A stretch of 64,000 nt of DNA, taken from positions 124,001-188,000 of the forward strand of contig CAMOKL010000002.1 in the NCBI GenBank assembly GCA_946617655.1, in the 5' to 3' direction. The notes beneath the pieces are model-generated. The model saw nothing but the letters and a program-made list of their open reading frames with translations, made no database searches and was not told the DNA's origin. Below, one piece after another: positions 8,902 through 18,505 of the stretch. The position numbers and the translations under genes were made by a program. The DNA is from Anaeroplasma sp902783745. GTDB lineage: Bacteria; Bacillota_I; Bacilli_A; Acholeplasmatales; Anaeroplasmataceae. Numbering within the stretch: the stretch's first letter is position 1; every line of letters begins with the position of its first letter.

Positions 8902-10203
8902 TTACTTCTTTTTTCTCTTGTCTCTTTGTTTAAGCTTTAATGCTAAATCTTTAACCTTAGCTTCTCTTTCTTTCTTATAGCCAGGCTTAACCTTAGTATC
9001 TTTCTTTATATATTTTCTTGCTTGCTTTTCATAATCTGTTTCAGGCTTTATACGCTTTTCACGCATATTTCTTCCCTTATATGGTTGAATTTCTCCATTT
9101 TTAATTTCAAAATATTCAGGCTTTACACCTTTCTTTTCTAGATTATTTAAATAAGCATCATCTAAGTCTTCATATAGAGTATAAACAACACCACTATTAT
9201 ACATTCTACCAGTTCTTCCTGATCTATGAATATAGAATTCATAATCTGATGGCAATGTATAATTTATGATATGAGATACACCTTCAATATCAATACCACG
9301 TGCAGCTAAATCTGTTGCGACAAGGAATTGATATTTTAAATCCTTACATTCGTTTAAAACTCTTTTTCTTTCTCTTGGAGACATATCTCCTTGGAGCATT
9401 GTAACACTATAATTATCTTTACTCATTAGTCCATATAATTCTTTTGCTTCTTCTTTTTTATTGCAAAATACTATGCAAAAGAATGGATTAAATGTATTTA
9501 GTAAAGTTTTTAGGCAATCATATCTTTCCTTATGCTTTAAAGGTAACCAAATATGCTTAATATTTAATGTAGTATTATCTTTAATAGAAACTTCTTCAAC
9601 ATTAGTCATATATTTTTTTATATATGGAGTAATATGTTCAGATATTGTTGCAGAGAAAAACATCATACGTGCATTAATACAAACTGATGTAATGTGATCT
9701 AAATCCTCACTAAATCCTTGTTCAAATGCCATATCTACTTCATCAATTACAAAATACTTAGAAGTATATATTTTTAATGCATTTTCTTTTACTGCAAGGT
9801 CATTAATTTTACCAGGTGTTCCTATAACTATTTGAGGAGTTGTGGATTTTAATTTTGAAATCTCACGATCTCTATCTGTACCACCTGCATAATTTCTTAT
9901 AGAAATTTCATCACCAGAAAAAGATGCAATATGTTGAGCAACCTTATATATCTGTAGTGCAAGTTCTTTTGTTGGAGTAATAATAGTTGCTTGTACTTCT
10001 TTTAAGTTTGGATCTAAATCATTAAAAATAGGTATTAAAAACGCATGTGTTTTACCAGAACCTGTCTTCGATTTAGCTAATATATTTTTATCTGTTTTTA
10101 AAGAATCAAATGTTCTTTTTTGAACATCTGTAAAGCTTTTAAATTTTAAATCCTTTAACGCATTTATGATAAATGGTTTAAGATCATATCCTAAATAATT
10201 CAT
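8902..10203 (-). CDS. DEAD-box family ATP-dependent RNA helicase
   Basis: 433 residues with the full two-RecA-domain set: Q motif (FTDVQKRTFDSL), Walker A (AKSKTGSGKTHAF), PTKELALQ, TPGK, motif III SAT (FFSATISE), ATDLAARGIDI and HRSGRTGR. Motif II reads DEVD rather than DEAD. The C-terminal tail is strongly basic (about 380-433), typical for RNA binding by CshB-like cold-shock helicases. The start ATG follows AGGTGAT. It is a single-gene transcript. It probably remodels RNA in ribosome assembly or mRNA decay; which of these cannot be told. Confidence 0.92.
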   Translation of the reverse strand: MNYLGYDLKPFIINALKDLKFKSFTDVQKRTFDSLKTDKNILAKSKTGSGKTHAFLIPIFNDLDPNLKEVQATIITPTKELALQIYKVAQHIASFSGDEISIRNYAGGTDRDREISKLKSTTPQIVIGTPGKINDLAVKENALKIYTSKYFVIDEVDMAFEQGFSEDLDHITSVCINARMMFFSATISEHITPYIKKYMTNVEEVSIKDNTTLNIKHIWLPLKHKERYDCLKTLLNTFNPFFCIVFCNKKEEAKELYGLMSKDNYSVTMLQGDMSPRERKRVLNECKDLKYQFLVATDLAARGIDIEGVSHIINYTLPSDYEFYIHRSGRTGRMYNSGVVYTLYEDLDDAYLNNLEKKGVKPEYFEIKNGEIQPYKGRNMREKRIKPETDYEKQARKYIKKDTKVKPGYKKEREAKVKDLALKLKQRDKRKKK

Positions 10204-10257
10204 AATTTTATCACCTACGCTATAATAACATTTTATAATAAAATTCTCAAGAAATTT

Positions 10258-11454
10258 TTATTTATCTTTCTTATCTCCCATAAATGATATTACCTCACTA
10301 CCAATATTTTTATTAATATCATTTAAAATCTTTGTTATTGCATTCTTCTTATCATCAAACTTATCTAAATTAAATAAATTATATTCAAAGCTATCCTTAG
10401 TATGTACTAAATTAGAAACACCAACACCTATAAGCCTATATCTTTTAGTCTCATCATAATACATATCAAGTAATTCTTCTATAGTATCATAAATAACATA
10501 CAAGTCATTTTGATATTCATTAAAGCTTTTTTGTCTTGTAATAGTTTTAAAATCCTGATCTCTTAAGGTTAATGTTACTGTTTTAAAAACATAATCCCCT
10601 TTAATTAGTCTTTGATAAACACTTCTTGCCATTTGTCTTAATTCATCAATAATATTTGATAAAGACTCTAAAAACACATCATATGTTGATGATGTTGATA
10701 TAGATTGGGTATCACTATATCTATCCTTATCAACAACATTAGATGAATTCCCTTGTACATGAGATACTACATAATTATATGAATTTATACCGATTAAAGA
10801 TATTATTAAATCTTTATTTTCTAAATCCATAAAATCGCCAATTGTTTCAATACCATTTTCTATTAATAAAGGATAAGTCTTTTTCCCTATACCAAATATA
10901 TCTTTAACAGACAGAGGATAAAGCTTTTCTTTAACATCTCTTTTTCTTAATACAACAAGACCTAATGGTTTTTGCATATCAGATGCCATTTTAGCTAAGA
11001 AAAGTGTTGGTGCAATACCAATAGAACACTTAAGCCCAACCTCAGTTAAAATTGCTGCTTGAATCTCTTTTGCTAAAACAATAGGATGTTTTTGTTCTAT
11101 CCAATGTGTCATATCACAATAGCATTCATCAATTGATGCAACCTCAACCTTATCTGTATATCTATATATTATCTTCATAAACATTTCATGATATTTTTTA
11201 TATTCACTATAATGTCCATTAACAACTATTAATGAAGGAAACTTATGATATGCTTCTATTATAGGCATTGCAGAATGTATACCATATTTTCTTGCTTCAT
11301 ATGAGGCAGTAGATAATACTCCCTTTAGAGTACCTTCTCTTCCTACCGCAAATGCTTTTCCTCTTAAAGATGGATTTCTTATTTCTTCAACAGAGCAAAA
11401 AAATGCATTCATATCTATATGAAATATTAACTTTGAATTATTACTTTTTAACAT
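10258..11454 (-). CDS. dinB: DNA polymerase IV (Y-family translesion polymerase)
   Basis: 398 residues. The metal-binding motifs are HIDMNAFFCSVEE near the N-terminus and VASIDECYCDMT at about residue 105-115. A helix-hairpin-helix follows (IFGIGKKTYPLLIENGIETIG), and then the little-finger domain. It copies past damaged template bases. The ATG at 11454 is preferred over the one at 11460 because AGGAAG abuts the first ATG but is 6 bp from the second. The C-terminus lacks an obvious beta-clamp motif. It is a single gene, diverging from the small membrane protein at 11540. Confidence 0.93.
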   Translation of the reverse strand: MLKSNNSKLIFHIDMNAFFCSVEEIRNPSLRGKAFAVGREGTLKGVLSTASYEARKYGIHSAMPIIEAYHKFPSLIVVNGHYSEYKKYHEMFMKIIYRYTDKVEVASIDECYCDMTHWIEQKHPIVLAKEIQAAILTEVGLKCSIGIAPTLFLAKMASDMQKPLGLVVLRKRDVKEKLYPLSVKDIFGIGKKTYPLLIENGIETIGDFMDLENKDLIISLIGINSYNYVVSHVQGNSSNVVDKDRYSDTQSISTSSTYDVFLESLSNIIDELRQMARSVYQRLIKGDYVFKTVTLTLRDQDFKTITRQKSFNEYQNDLYVIYDTIEELLDMYYDETKRYRLIGVGVSNLVHTKDSFEYNLFNLDKFDDKKNAITKILNDINKNIGSEVISFMGDKKDK

Positions 11455-11539
11455 TTCCATCTTCCTTTTTTAAGCATTTTAGTATATAATAACAATGATT
11501 TTTTTAATTATAACATTTTTTTGATTATAGGTGAATTAT

Positions 11540-11743
11540 ATGAGCAAGAAAAATAAAAAGAAATTATCTCCATATCAGCAAAAGAAATTAGCTGAACTTG
11601 AAGAACAAGAAAATAACAAGAAAAAATATAAAAACCCAACTAATTCAGTTGCAGGAAAAATAATTATTTTTATATTATCAATTTTAATGCTTGGTTCTGG
11701 TTTATTTGCATTAATATATGCAATTGTAAATTACGCAAAATAA
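11540..11743 (+). CDS. small single-pass membrane protein, unknown
   Basis: 67 residues. The first 40 are highly charged (MSKKNKKKLSPYQQKKLAEL), followed by one membrane helix (AGKIIIFILSILMLGSGLFA) and a very short tail, so the basic region should face the cytoplasm. The ATG at 11540 is chosen over an upstream GTG because AGGTGA sits 6 bp before it. A strong terminator follows 10 bp after the stop. Such small basic membrane proteins are common in Bacilli and their function is usually unknown. Confidence 0.6.
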   Translation: MSKKNKKKLSPYQQKKLAELEEQENNKKKYKNPTNSVAGKIIIFILSILMLGSGLFALIYAIVNYAK

Positions 11744-11752
11744 TAATAAATT

Positions 11753-11779
11753 AAATAAGGCTTTCGCCTTATTTTTTTA
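11753..11779 (+). terminator. intrinsic terminator after the small membrane protein gene
   Basis: AATAAGGC/GCCTTATT stem with a TTTC loop, then seven T. It lies immediately before the RBS of the HAD phosphatase gene. Confidence 0.9.
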
Positions 11780-11788
11780 TGGTGAGAT

Positions 11789-12613
11789 ATGATTAAGCTT
11801 GTAACAATAGATCTTGATGGTACCCTTCTAAAGGATAACAAGGAAATCCCACAATTAAATATAGACGCAATAAAAGAAGCTAGATTAAAAGGTACTAAAA
11901 TTGTTATCGCAACAGGTAGACCATATAGTGGTGCATTAAAGGTTTTAGAGCCATTAGGACTTACCACTAAAGATGATTATGTAATACTTTATAATGGCGC
12001 TAAAGTAATAAATGTAGGTACAGGGGATGTAATATATTCTTCTACTATCAAAGGTTCAGACTGTAAAGACTTATATCGTGAATCTATTTTCTTAGGTACT
12101 AATATTCATGCATTCTATAAAAATGAATCATTAATTACACCTAAATTCAATTGCTATACAGATATCGAATGTACAATAAATAGAGTAAAACTAAATATAA
12201 AAGATTTTAATACTATAAATAATGAAGATGAATTCTTAAAGTGTATGCTAGTATCTGAAGGTCAAAATATAGATAGAGTAATAAAAAATATTCCTAAAAG
12301 ATTAAGTGATAAATATTCTATAGTAAGATCATCTATAATATATTTAGAATTCTTAAAAAAAGGTACTGATAAAGGTGAAGCCTTAATCGCATTAAGAGAC
12401 TATTTAGGCTATAAAAATGATGAAACTATGGCAATAGGTGATGCCGGTAATGATTTAGGTATGATAAAGAATGCCTATATTGGTGTTGCCGTTAAAAACG
12501 CATTTGATGAAATAAAGAAAAATGCAAATGTAGTTTCACCAAAAACTAATAATGAAGCTGCAGTTGCGTGGGCAATAAATAAATATGTATTAGGAAAAAT
12601 GGAAGAGATTTAG
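11789..12613 (+). CDS. Cof-type HAD-IIB family phosphatase
   Basis: 274 residues. Motif I is DLDGTLL at residues 8-14 (nucleophile and acid Asp), motif II is the ATGRP region, the motif III Lys is near KKGTDKGEALIAL, and motif IV is GDAGNDLGMI. The cap is the large C2B type between motifs II and III. The family removes phosphate from sugar phosphates, flavin or pyridoxal phosphates; the substrate is not predictable here. RBS GGTGAG precedes the ATG. Its last four bases overlap the convergent gene, and both stop codons lie in the loop of a shared hairpin (12595-12628). Confidence 0.9.
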   Translation: MIKLVTIDLDGTLLKDNKEIPQLNIDAIKEARLKGTKIVIATGRPYSGALKVLEPLGLTTKDDYVILYNGAKVINVGTGDVIYSSTIKGSDCKDLYRESIFLGTNIHAFYKNESLITPKFNCYTDIECTINRVKLNIKDFNTINNEDEFLKCMLVSEGQNIDRVIKNIPKRLSDKYSIVRSSIIYLEFLKKGTDKGEALIALRDYLGYKNDETMAIGDAGNDLGMIKNAYIGVAVKNAFDEIKKNANVVSPKTNNEAAVAWAINKYVLGKMEEI

Positions 12614-12628
12614 TTCTCTTCCATTTTT
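12595..12628. terminator. bidirectional terminator formed by two overlapping gene ends
   Basis: Perfect 14-bp inverted repeat (12595-12608 with 12615-12628) with a 6-base loop. The arms begin with A5 and end with T5, so it can terminate either strand. The loop holds the TAG of the HAD gene and the TAA of the opposite gene. Confidence 0.88.
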
Positions 12629-13113
12629 AAATATTCAAAAACCTTCTTTTTATCTTCTTCTGATTTAAATTGATCTAATCTTAAAAGATAGAATTGGTTA
12701 TTTGGAATATATATTCTTAATAAATTATCTTTTGTTATTTCTTTTTTTATAAATTGATTATAACTATGTATATTCTTAGTTACTGTATTAGACATCTTAC
12801 ATGCTATAGTTAATTTTTCATCATCAAATGTATATAGATATTTAACACCATTTCTAAATACTCTATTACCTTTTTTTATTCTTAACGGTAATGCGATTAA
12901 CATAAATGCACCTACAATAAAAAATACTATACCTGCACCTAAGAAATAACCTGCGTTAATTTCTTGTGTTGTAAAAAGTATAATACCTCCAACAAGTGCT
13001 GCAATAAAACCTAATGATGTAACAATAATATAAAAAGGTAATCTTTTATAATAATATGTCATTGCGTTTTTAAAGCATTCTTCTTCAGTAAATGATGATT
13101 CGTTAGTTATCAT
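12610..13113 (-). CDS. YcxB-like membrane protein
   Basis: 167 residues. Two membrane segments (about 29-48 and 58-80) are followed by a beta-rich cytoplasmic domain (FDDEKLTIACKMSNTVTKNI, then a basic-aromatic strand pattern), as in YcxB-type proteins. The function of that family is unknown. The gene overlaps the recN 3' end by 11 bp and so is probably the last gene of the nusB-recN operon. Its 3' end forms one arm of the shared terminator hairpin. Confidence 0.6.
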   Translation of the reverse strand: MITNESSFTEEECFKNAMTYYYKRLPFYIIVTSLGFIAALVGGIILFTTQEINAGYFLGAGIVFFIVGAFMLIALPLRIKKGNRVFRNGVKYLYTFDDEKLTIACKMSNTVTKNIHSYNQFIKKEITKDNLLRIYIPNNQFYLLRLDQFKSEEDKKKVFEYLKMEEN

Positions 13114-14794
13114 TTCTTAAATCTCCTATCATTTCTTTTGCAGCATCTAGAGCATAAAGTGATACTTTATTACCTGAAAGCATTACAGCAACCTCTTTAA
13201 TTCTTTCATCCATATTTAATAGGTTTATTCTTGTATATGTTCTATTATCAATCTCTTCTTTATAGATATGATAATGATTATCACCTATAGATGCAACACT
13301 AGGTAGATGTGTGATACATAATACTTGCATATATTTAGATATATTATGCATTTTCTTTGCAATCTTTATTGCAATCTCACCATCAACTCCAGTATCTATT
13401 TCATCAAACACTATAAGTTGTAGTTTAGAATCCTTTGAGAAATAACTTCTAAACGCAAGCATTACTCTTGACATTTCTCCGCCTGATGCAACCTTATATA
13501 ATGGTTTTAATGGTTCACCCTTATTAAATGATATTAATAAGTCTATATCATCTATACCATTACTTTTAAATATAGATTTATTAAATGGGTCAGATAAATC
13601 GATATCCATAAATTTTATTTCAAATCTAGTATTTATTAATCCTAAGTCATATACTTCTTTAATAATACCATCTTCTATATTTTTACATATCTTTTTTCTA
13701 TAATTACTTAATTCTATTGATGTATTTTTTAATTCTTCAAATGATTTAATCAAATCATTTTTCTTTTCATTTAATACATCATCATAATTAGTTGCCATTT
13801 CAAGCTTTAATTTTGCATCAGATAAATATGATATAAGTTCATTAACATTCATCTTATATTTATCTTTTGCTTTATTAATTTCATTTAATCTTTCGATTAA
13901 ATTATTAAATTCTTCTTCATCATAATCTAAATTATCAAAATCTGATGAAATATTAGATGTTATATCATCTAAATTATAATAAATATCATCTAATCTTTCT
14001 TTTATATCTTCATATTTTTTATCATATGAAGATATATTATCTATTGCTTCTTTAATATTATAGATTTGATCAATTATATTTACCTCGCCTGAAATGTAAT
14101 TCATTGCGTCACATAAATTCTTTTTGATTTTATCAAAGTGAGATAATCTATTTATTTCGTCTTCTAATTTAATATCAATATCTTCTTCTAAAGATAATGA
14201 TTCTAATTCTTTAACATTGTATTCTAAGAATTCTTTTTCTTTAGATAAGTCATTCTTATTTTTTAATACTTTGTTATATACTTCATATTTATTATTATAT
14301 TCATATAATTTTAGAGTATATTTATTTTTTAATTTATCAAATTTATCATCATTTTCAGGATCAACTAATTCTATATAATTATCCTTATTAAAAAGCTTAA
14401 ATGTATCGTTTTGAGAATTAATTATTGCAAGATTAACTGAAAAATCTTTTAACATTTGTAATGTTATATTAGTGTTGTTAATCTTAATTTTATTCTTACT
14501 TGATGTTGTTATTTCTCTTTCTATAACAATATCATCTAATATATTAATACCCATATTAGATAATATATTATTTAGATAATCTGTTGTATCAAATACACCT
14601 TTGATATATGCCCTATCAAAGCCATATCTAATCATATCTAAATCAGCTCTTCCACCAAGTAGTAATGTTATTGAATCAATTATTAAAGACTTACCAGCAC
14701 CAGTTTCACCAGTAAGTACACTCATGTTATTTAAAAAATCTACATGTAAATCTTCAATTATTGCAAAATTTGATACCTCAAGTGATTTAAGCAT
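13103..14794 (-). CDS. recN: DNA repair protein RecN
   Basis: An SMC-like ATPase of 563 residues used in double-strand break repair. Walker A is LTGETGAGKSLIIDSI, the signature motif is SGGEMSRVMLAFRS, Walker B is VFDEIDTGVDGE, and a long coiled coil lies between. The ATG at 14794 is chosen over an upstream in-frame start because AAGGAG lies 8 bp before it and MLKSLEVSNFAI is the usual RecN beginning. That RBS lies inside the last codons region of tlyA, so translation is probably coupled. Confidence 0.95.
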   Translation of the reverse strand: MLKSLEVSNFAIIEDLHVDFLNNMSVLTGETGAGKSLIIDSITLLLGGRADLDMIRYGFDRAYIKGVFDTTDYLNNILSNMGINILDDIVIEREITTSSKNKIKINNTNITLQMLKDFSVNLAIINSQNDTFKLFNKDNYIELVDPENDDKFDKLKNKYTLKLYEYNNKYEVYNKVLKNKNDLSKEKEFLEYNVKELESLSLEEDIDIKLEDEINRLSHFDKIKKNLCDAMNYISGEVNIIDQIYNIKEAIDNISSYDKKYEDIKERLDDIYYNLDDITSNISSDFDNLDYDEEEFNNLIERLNEINKAKDKYKMNVNELISYLSDAKLKLEMATNYDDVLNEKKNDLIKSFEELKNTSIELSNYRKKICKNIEDGIIKEVYDLGLINTRFEIKFMDIDLSDPFNKSIFKSNGIDDIDLLISFNKGEPLKPLYKVASGGEMSRVMLAFRSYFSKDSKLQLIVFDEIDTGVDGEIAIKIAKKMHNISKYMQVLCITHLPSVASIGDNHYHIYKEEIDNRTYTRINLLNMDERIKEVAVMLSGNKVSLYALDAAKEMIGDLRNDN

Positions 14795-14798
14795 TATA

Positions 14799-15548
14799 TT
14801 ACTCCTTAACAATACTTAAGAAATTTAATTCTTTATAATTTCCTTTTTTAATCAAAGCTAAGAATTCTTGATTTCCATCTCCACCCTTAATCTTTGATTT
14901 TACTAATTTATAAATTGATAATCCTTTTAAATTTAGGGCATCTGATACATTAGAAATTGCATCAAGCCATAAATGATAATCCTTTACAATTCCATTTTTG
15001 AATCTTTTACCATCAAGCTCAAACTGTGGTTTAATTAAGGCAATAAATATAGTGTCATCTGATATAAAATTACAAATACCTTCAAGTAAATATTCTATAG
15101 ATACAAATGATACATCCATAACTATAAAATCAAAATGTGTATCACATTTAAAATCTAAGATATTTGTATTTTCATAAGATATTACTTTAGAATTAGTTTT
15201 TAATGTAGGATGAAGCTGGCTACTTCCTACATCAATAGAATAAACTAATTTAGCGTTGTGCTTTAATGCACAATCAGTAAATCCACCTGTTGATGCACCT
15301 ATATCAAGGACTACCTTATCATTAAAATCTAACTTAAATTCTTCTATCGCACCTAAAAGCTTTAATCCTCCTCTTGATACATAAGGACAAGAGTTAGAAA
15401 CTACTTCAATTTCATCTTTTTTGCTAACATCACATGAAGATTTAGGTTTTAATCCATTAACTAAAATATCGCCATTTTTGATGGCATTTTGAGCTTTTGA
15501 TCTAGAATCATAGAATCCATTTTGAACTAAATATTGATCTAATCTCAT
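14799..15548 (-). CDS. tlyA: TlyA family rRNA (cytidine-2'-O)-methyltransferase
   Basis: 249 residues. The N-terminal S4 RNA-binding domain (MRLDQYLVQNGFYDSRSKAQ) is followed by an FtsJ-type methyltransferase with the SAM motif DIGASTGGFTDCAL and the ALIKPQFE segment. The family 2'-O-methylates 16S and 23S rRNA and is also called a haemolysin. It lies between xseB and recN, exactly as in the Bacillus nusB-recN cluster. Confidence 0.92.
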   Translation of the reverse strand: MRLDQYLVQNGFYDSRSKAQNAIKNGDILVNGLKPKSSCDVSKKDEIEVVSNSCPYVSRGGLKLLGAIEEFKLDFNDKVVLDIGASTGGFTDCALKHNAKLVYSIDVGSSQLHPTLKTNSKVISYENTNILDFKCDTHFDFIVMDVSFVSIEYLLEGICNFISDDTIFIALIKPQFELDGKRFKNGIVKDYHLWLDAISNVSDALNLKGLSIYKLVKSKIKGGDGNQEFLALIKKGNYKELNFLSIVKE

Positions 15549-15550
15549 AA

Positions 15551-15769
15551 TTATTCACTATCGAATGGAACTAATCCTTCCTTAGTCATTTCCTTTACTA
15601 CAAGTTCTTCATTTTTATTTAGGATTTCATAACACTTTTTAGATAATTCAATTCCTTTTGTATATGCAGTAACTGCATCCTCAAGTTTTATATCCTTATC
15701 ATCAAGCTTTAATAAGATTTCATCTAAATCTTTCATTAATTCTTCAAATGATTTTTCATTATCCTTCAT
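15551..15769 (-). CDS. xseB: exodeoxyribonuclease VII small subunit
   Basis: 72 residues, the usual size. Contains the family pattern SFEELMKDLDEILLKLDDKD and LEDAVTAYTKGIELSKKC. It binds XseA to form the ssDNA exonuclease. It overlaps the end of xseA by 11 bp, pointing to translational coupling, and ends 2 bp before tlyA. Confidence 0.93.
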   Translation of the reverse strand: MKDNEKSFEELMKDLDEILLKLDDKDIKLEDAVTAYTKGIELSKKCYEILNKNEELVVKEMTKEGLVPFDSE

Positions 15770-17102
15770 TTTTCATAACCTCCGTTACAGTAGATAAAAC
15801 ATAACCATCATTTAATCTAGTTTTTATATTATCTCCAATATTAATGTCACTAGTCTTTTTTATTACCTTATTTCCTACCATAGAAATAGAATAGCCCTTA
15901 TCCATTATTTTTAATGGAGATGCAAGCTCAAGCTTTGATTTTGCTAAAACAAATTGATTTCTTTTTAAATCTAAGATTGTTTTAATATTTTTATTTAAGC
16001 TTAAGACCTTGTTATTTAATAATTCTTTATTATGGTTAATAAGCTTATTTGGATTTTTTGATTGTATTTCATTATATTTACCATCAAGTATAAGCTTATT
16101 TTCATTTATAATTGATAAAATCTTTTGATTTAGATTTTTTATTTTATTATCAAGCATATCCTTTTCATGCTTAATAATATTTATAGGCTTATGTAATTCT
16201 AAGATTTTATCATAATTTAGCATCTTAGTTTTAGCCTCATCAATAATATATTTAATTCTTTTATCTAATTTGTTTTTTGAATCTATTAAATAGTTATTTA
16301 AATCTAAAATATTAGGTGTTGCAATCTCTGCACCAGCAGTAGGTGTAACAGCACGAATATCTGCGACAAAATCGGCAATTGTATAATCTATTTCATGTCC
16401 TACTGCTGAAATAATTGGGATATTTGAATTATATATTGCATATGCAACAATACGTTCATTAAAAGCCCAAAGGTCTTCTATTGAACCTCCGCCTCTACCA
16501 ACAATTAATACATCACATAAATTATCCTTATTTGCAGCCTCAATTTGTCTTACAATATCTCCTTTTGCATCCTCACCTTGTACAATTGCAGGATATAAGA
16601 TTACATTAGCTAAAGGATATCTTCTTGTAATTGTTTTAATGATATCTCTTACTGCGGCACCAGTTTTAGATGTAATTACACCAATTGTTTTTGGGAATTT
16701 AGGAATAGGCTTTTTATGTTCTTGCCTAAATAAGCCCTCTTCTTCTAATTCCTTTTTTAGCTTTTCATATGCTAAATGCAAATCTCCAAGTCCATTATTA
16801 TGCATTTCAAATACATTAATTTGATATGAACCTGATGGCTCATATAAAGTAATTCTTCCCTTTACATAAACCTTCATACCATCTTCTGGTGTAAAATTAC
16901 ATTTTGACGCACTTGATGCGAACATAGTTGCATCAATTACTGCATAATCATCCTTTAATCTAAAATAAAAATGTCCACGAGCATTATGCTTGAAGTTTGA
17001 AATTTCACCTTCCAGTAAAACAAGCTCAAGATTATGGTCGTGGTCAAATTTATACTTGATATATTTAGTTAGGGCAGTTACAGTTAAGTATCTTTCCTCC
17101 AT
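15759..17102 (-). CDS. xseA: exodeoxyribonuclease VII large subunit
   Basis: 447 residues. The N-terminal OB-fold nucleic-acid-binding domain (about 1-100) is followed by the catalytic region with GVITSKTGAAVRDIIKTI and VGRGGGSIEDLWAFNE, and then a long coiled-coil domain. It degrades single-stranded DNA to short oligonucleotides together with XseB. It starts 14 bp after nusB in the same operon. Confidence 0.96.
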   Translation of the reverse strand: MEERYLTVTALTKYIKYKFDHDHNLELVLLEGEISNFKHNARGHFYFRLKDDYAVIDATMFASSASKCNFTPEDGMKVYVKGRITLYEPSGSYQINVFEMHNNGLGDLHLAYEKLKKELEEEGLFRQEHKKPIPKFPKTIGVITSKTGAAVRDIIKTITRRYPLANVILYPAIVQGEDAKGDIVRQIEAANKDNLCDVLIVGRGGGSIEDLWAFNERIVAYAIYNSNIPIISAVGHEIDYTIADFVADIRAVTPTAGAEIATPNILDLNNYLIDSKNKLDKRIKYIIDEAKTKMLNYDKILELHKPINIIKHEKDMLDNKIKNLNQKILSIINENKLILDGKYNEIQSKNPNKLINHNKELLNNKVLSLNKNIKTILDLKRNQFVLAKSKLELASPLKIMDKGYSISMVGNKVIKKTSDINIGDNIKTRLNDGYVLSTVTEVMKNEG

Positions 17103-17116
17103 AAATATAAAACCTC

Positions 17117-17539
17117 TTATCTTACTACATTCTTTAACATTGTATCTAAGACTCTATTATTAAATTTAGTAGCCTTTAGGTCACCTTGATCACTAAATTC
17201 CTTAGTAATTTCTAATGCTTCATTAATAACAATATTTGATGGAGTATCTGTATATAATAATTCCGCTCCAGCAAGTCTTAGGATAGATAGGTCAACAACA
17301 TTTAATCTACTAATTGTATAATTAGTTAATGATTGTTGAATTAAAATATCTATATCTTCTTTATGTTCTGCAACAAGAGTAACAAAATATTTTGCATCAG
17401 AATCCTTTAATCTTGAAGCTTCTTCTATAAAATTTTTGTTTGAAACTTCAAAAGAATAAATCATCTGCATTGCGATTACCCTTGATTCTCTTCTTGACTT
17501 TTTAAATTCTTCCTTTACTTCTTTTTCTATAGTTGCCAT
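17117..17539 (-). CDS. nusB: transcription antitermination factor NusB
   Basis: 140 residues. The all-helical NusB pattern is clear: RRESRVIAMQMIYSFEV, then LSILRLAGAELLYTDTPSN and VINEALEITKEFSDQ. It binds boxA RNA with S10 in rRNA antitermination. The start at 17539 (MATIEKEV) is chosen because the longer frame upstream is AT-rich and unlike any NusB. It is the first gene of the nusB-xseA-xseB-tlyA-recN-ycxB-like operon. Confidence 0.93.
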   Translation of the reverse strand: MATIEKEVKEEFKKSRRESRVIAMQMIYSFEVSNKNFIEEASRLKDSDAKYFVTLVAEHKEDIDILIQQSLTNYTISRLNVVDLSILRLAGAELLYTDTPSNIVINEALEITKEFSDQGDLKATKFNNRVLDTMLKNVVR

Positions 17540-17704
17540 AATTAATCTTAATCTCCAAAAAAATTTATATTTATATTGTATCATGAAATAGTACTTATTT
17601 AAAGTAATTTCGTTTGGGACTTTTTTACTAAAAAAAGTAAAAAACATAAAGAATTTTACAATTTTTTCTCAACTTTTACAACATAATTTATGATATTAAA
17701 TTAT

Positions 17705-17733
17705 TTGAATACTTAAATCTTGTAATGTATAAT
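17705..17733 (+). promoter_or_regulatory. sigma-A promoter of uppS-ispH
   Basis: -35 TTGAAT (17705-17710), 17-bp spacer, -10 TATAAT (17728-17733), about 30 bp before uppS. Confidence 0.8.
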
Positions 17734-17764
17734 ATTAATAGATTTTTAAATTAGGAGAACAAAT

Positions 17765-18505
17765 ATGGAAAATATCGTATTAGATAAAAATAAAATCCCA
17801 AATCATGTTGCAATTATATTAGATGGAAATGGTAGATGGGCTAAGCAAAGACACCTACCTAGAGTATTAGGTCATAGAAAAGGTGCATTTAATATTTATG
17901 ATGTTGCAAAGGCCGCTTCGGAATTAGGTATTAAATATTTAACAGTATTCTGCTTCTCAACAGAAAACTGGACAAGACCTGATGATGAGGTTTCATACAT
18001 CATGAATAAACCAATGCGTTTCTTTAAAAGATTTAGAAAAGATATAGTTGGTTCTTCTGCAAGAATTAAAGTAATCGGAAGACGTGATAGACTATCTAAA
18101 GAATTCTTAGAAATGGTTAATGACATGGAAGAATCTACAAAAGACCATACTGGTCTTACATTAACATTATGTGTAGATTATGGTTCAAGAGATGAAATTA
18201 CAACCGCAGTAAAAGAAATCGCTAAAAAAGTTAAAAATAACGAAATAGATATAAATGACATTAATGAAGATTTAATTACAAATAATCTATTCACAAAAGA
18301 TTATCCTGAACTTGATTTATTAATTAGAACATCAGGTGAGGAACGTATTTCTAATTACTTACTTTGGCAGCTTGCGTATGCTGAATTATATTTCACAAAA
18401 ACATATTGGCCAGATTTTAATAAAGATGAATTAGTAAAAGCAATTTATTCATACCAAAATAGAAATAGAAGGTTTGGTGGATTAAAGGATGATTCAAGTA
18501 AATAA
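17765..18505 (+). CDS. uppS: isoprenyl transferase (undecaprenyl diphosphate synthase)
   Basis: 246 residues. The cis-prenyltransferase signatures are present: ILDGNGRWAKQRHLPRVLGH (catalytic Asp20), TVFCFSTENWTRP and RTSGEERISNYLLWQLAYAE. It makes the C55 lipid carrier for peptidoglycan and surface polysaccharides, which links it to the capsule genes at 22-40 kb. Overlaps ispH by 17 bp. Confidence 0.95.
   Translation: MENIVLDKNKIPNHVAIILDGNGRWAKQRHLPRVLGHRKGAFNIYDVAKAASELGIKYLTVFCFSTENWTRPDDEVSYIMNKPMRFFKRFRKDIVGSSARIKVIGRRDRLSKEFLEMVNDMEESTKDHTGLTLTLCVDYGSRDEITTAVKEIAKKVKNNEIDINDINEDLITNNLFTKDYPELDLLIRTSGEERISNYLLWQLAYAELYFTKTYWPDFNKDELVKAIYSYQNRNRRFGGLKDDSSK

Noticed and set aside
17540..17620. 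nusB promoter
   Set aside because: A TACAAT box on the minus strand is plausible, but the matching -35 (TTTAAA) is too weak to call.
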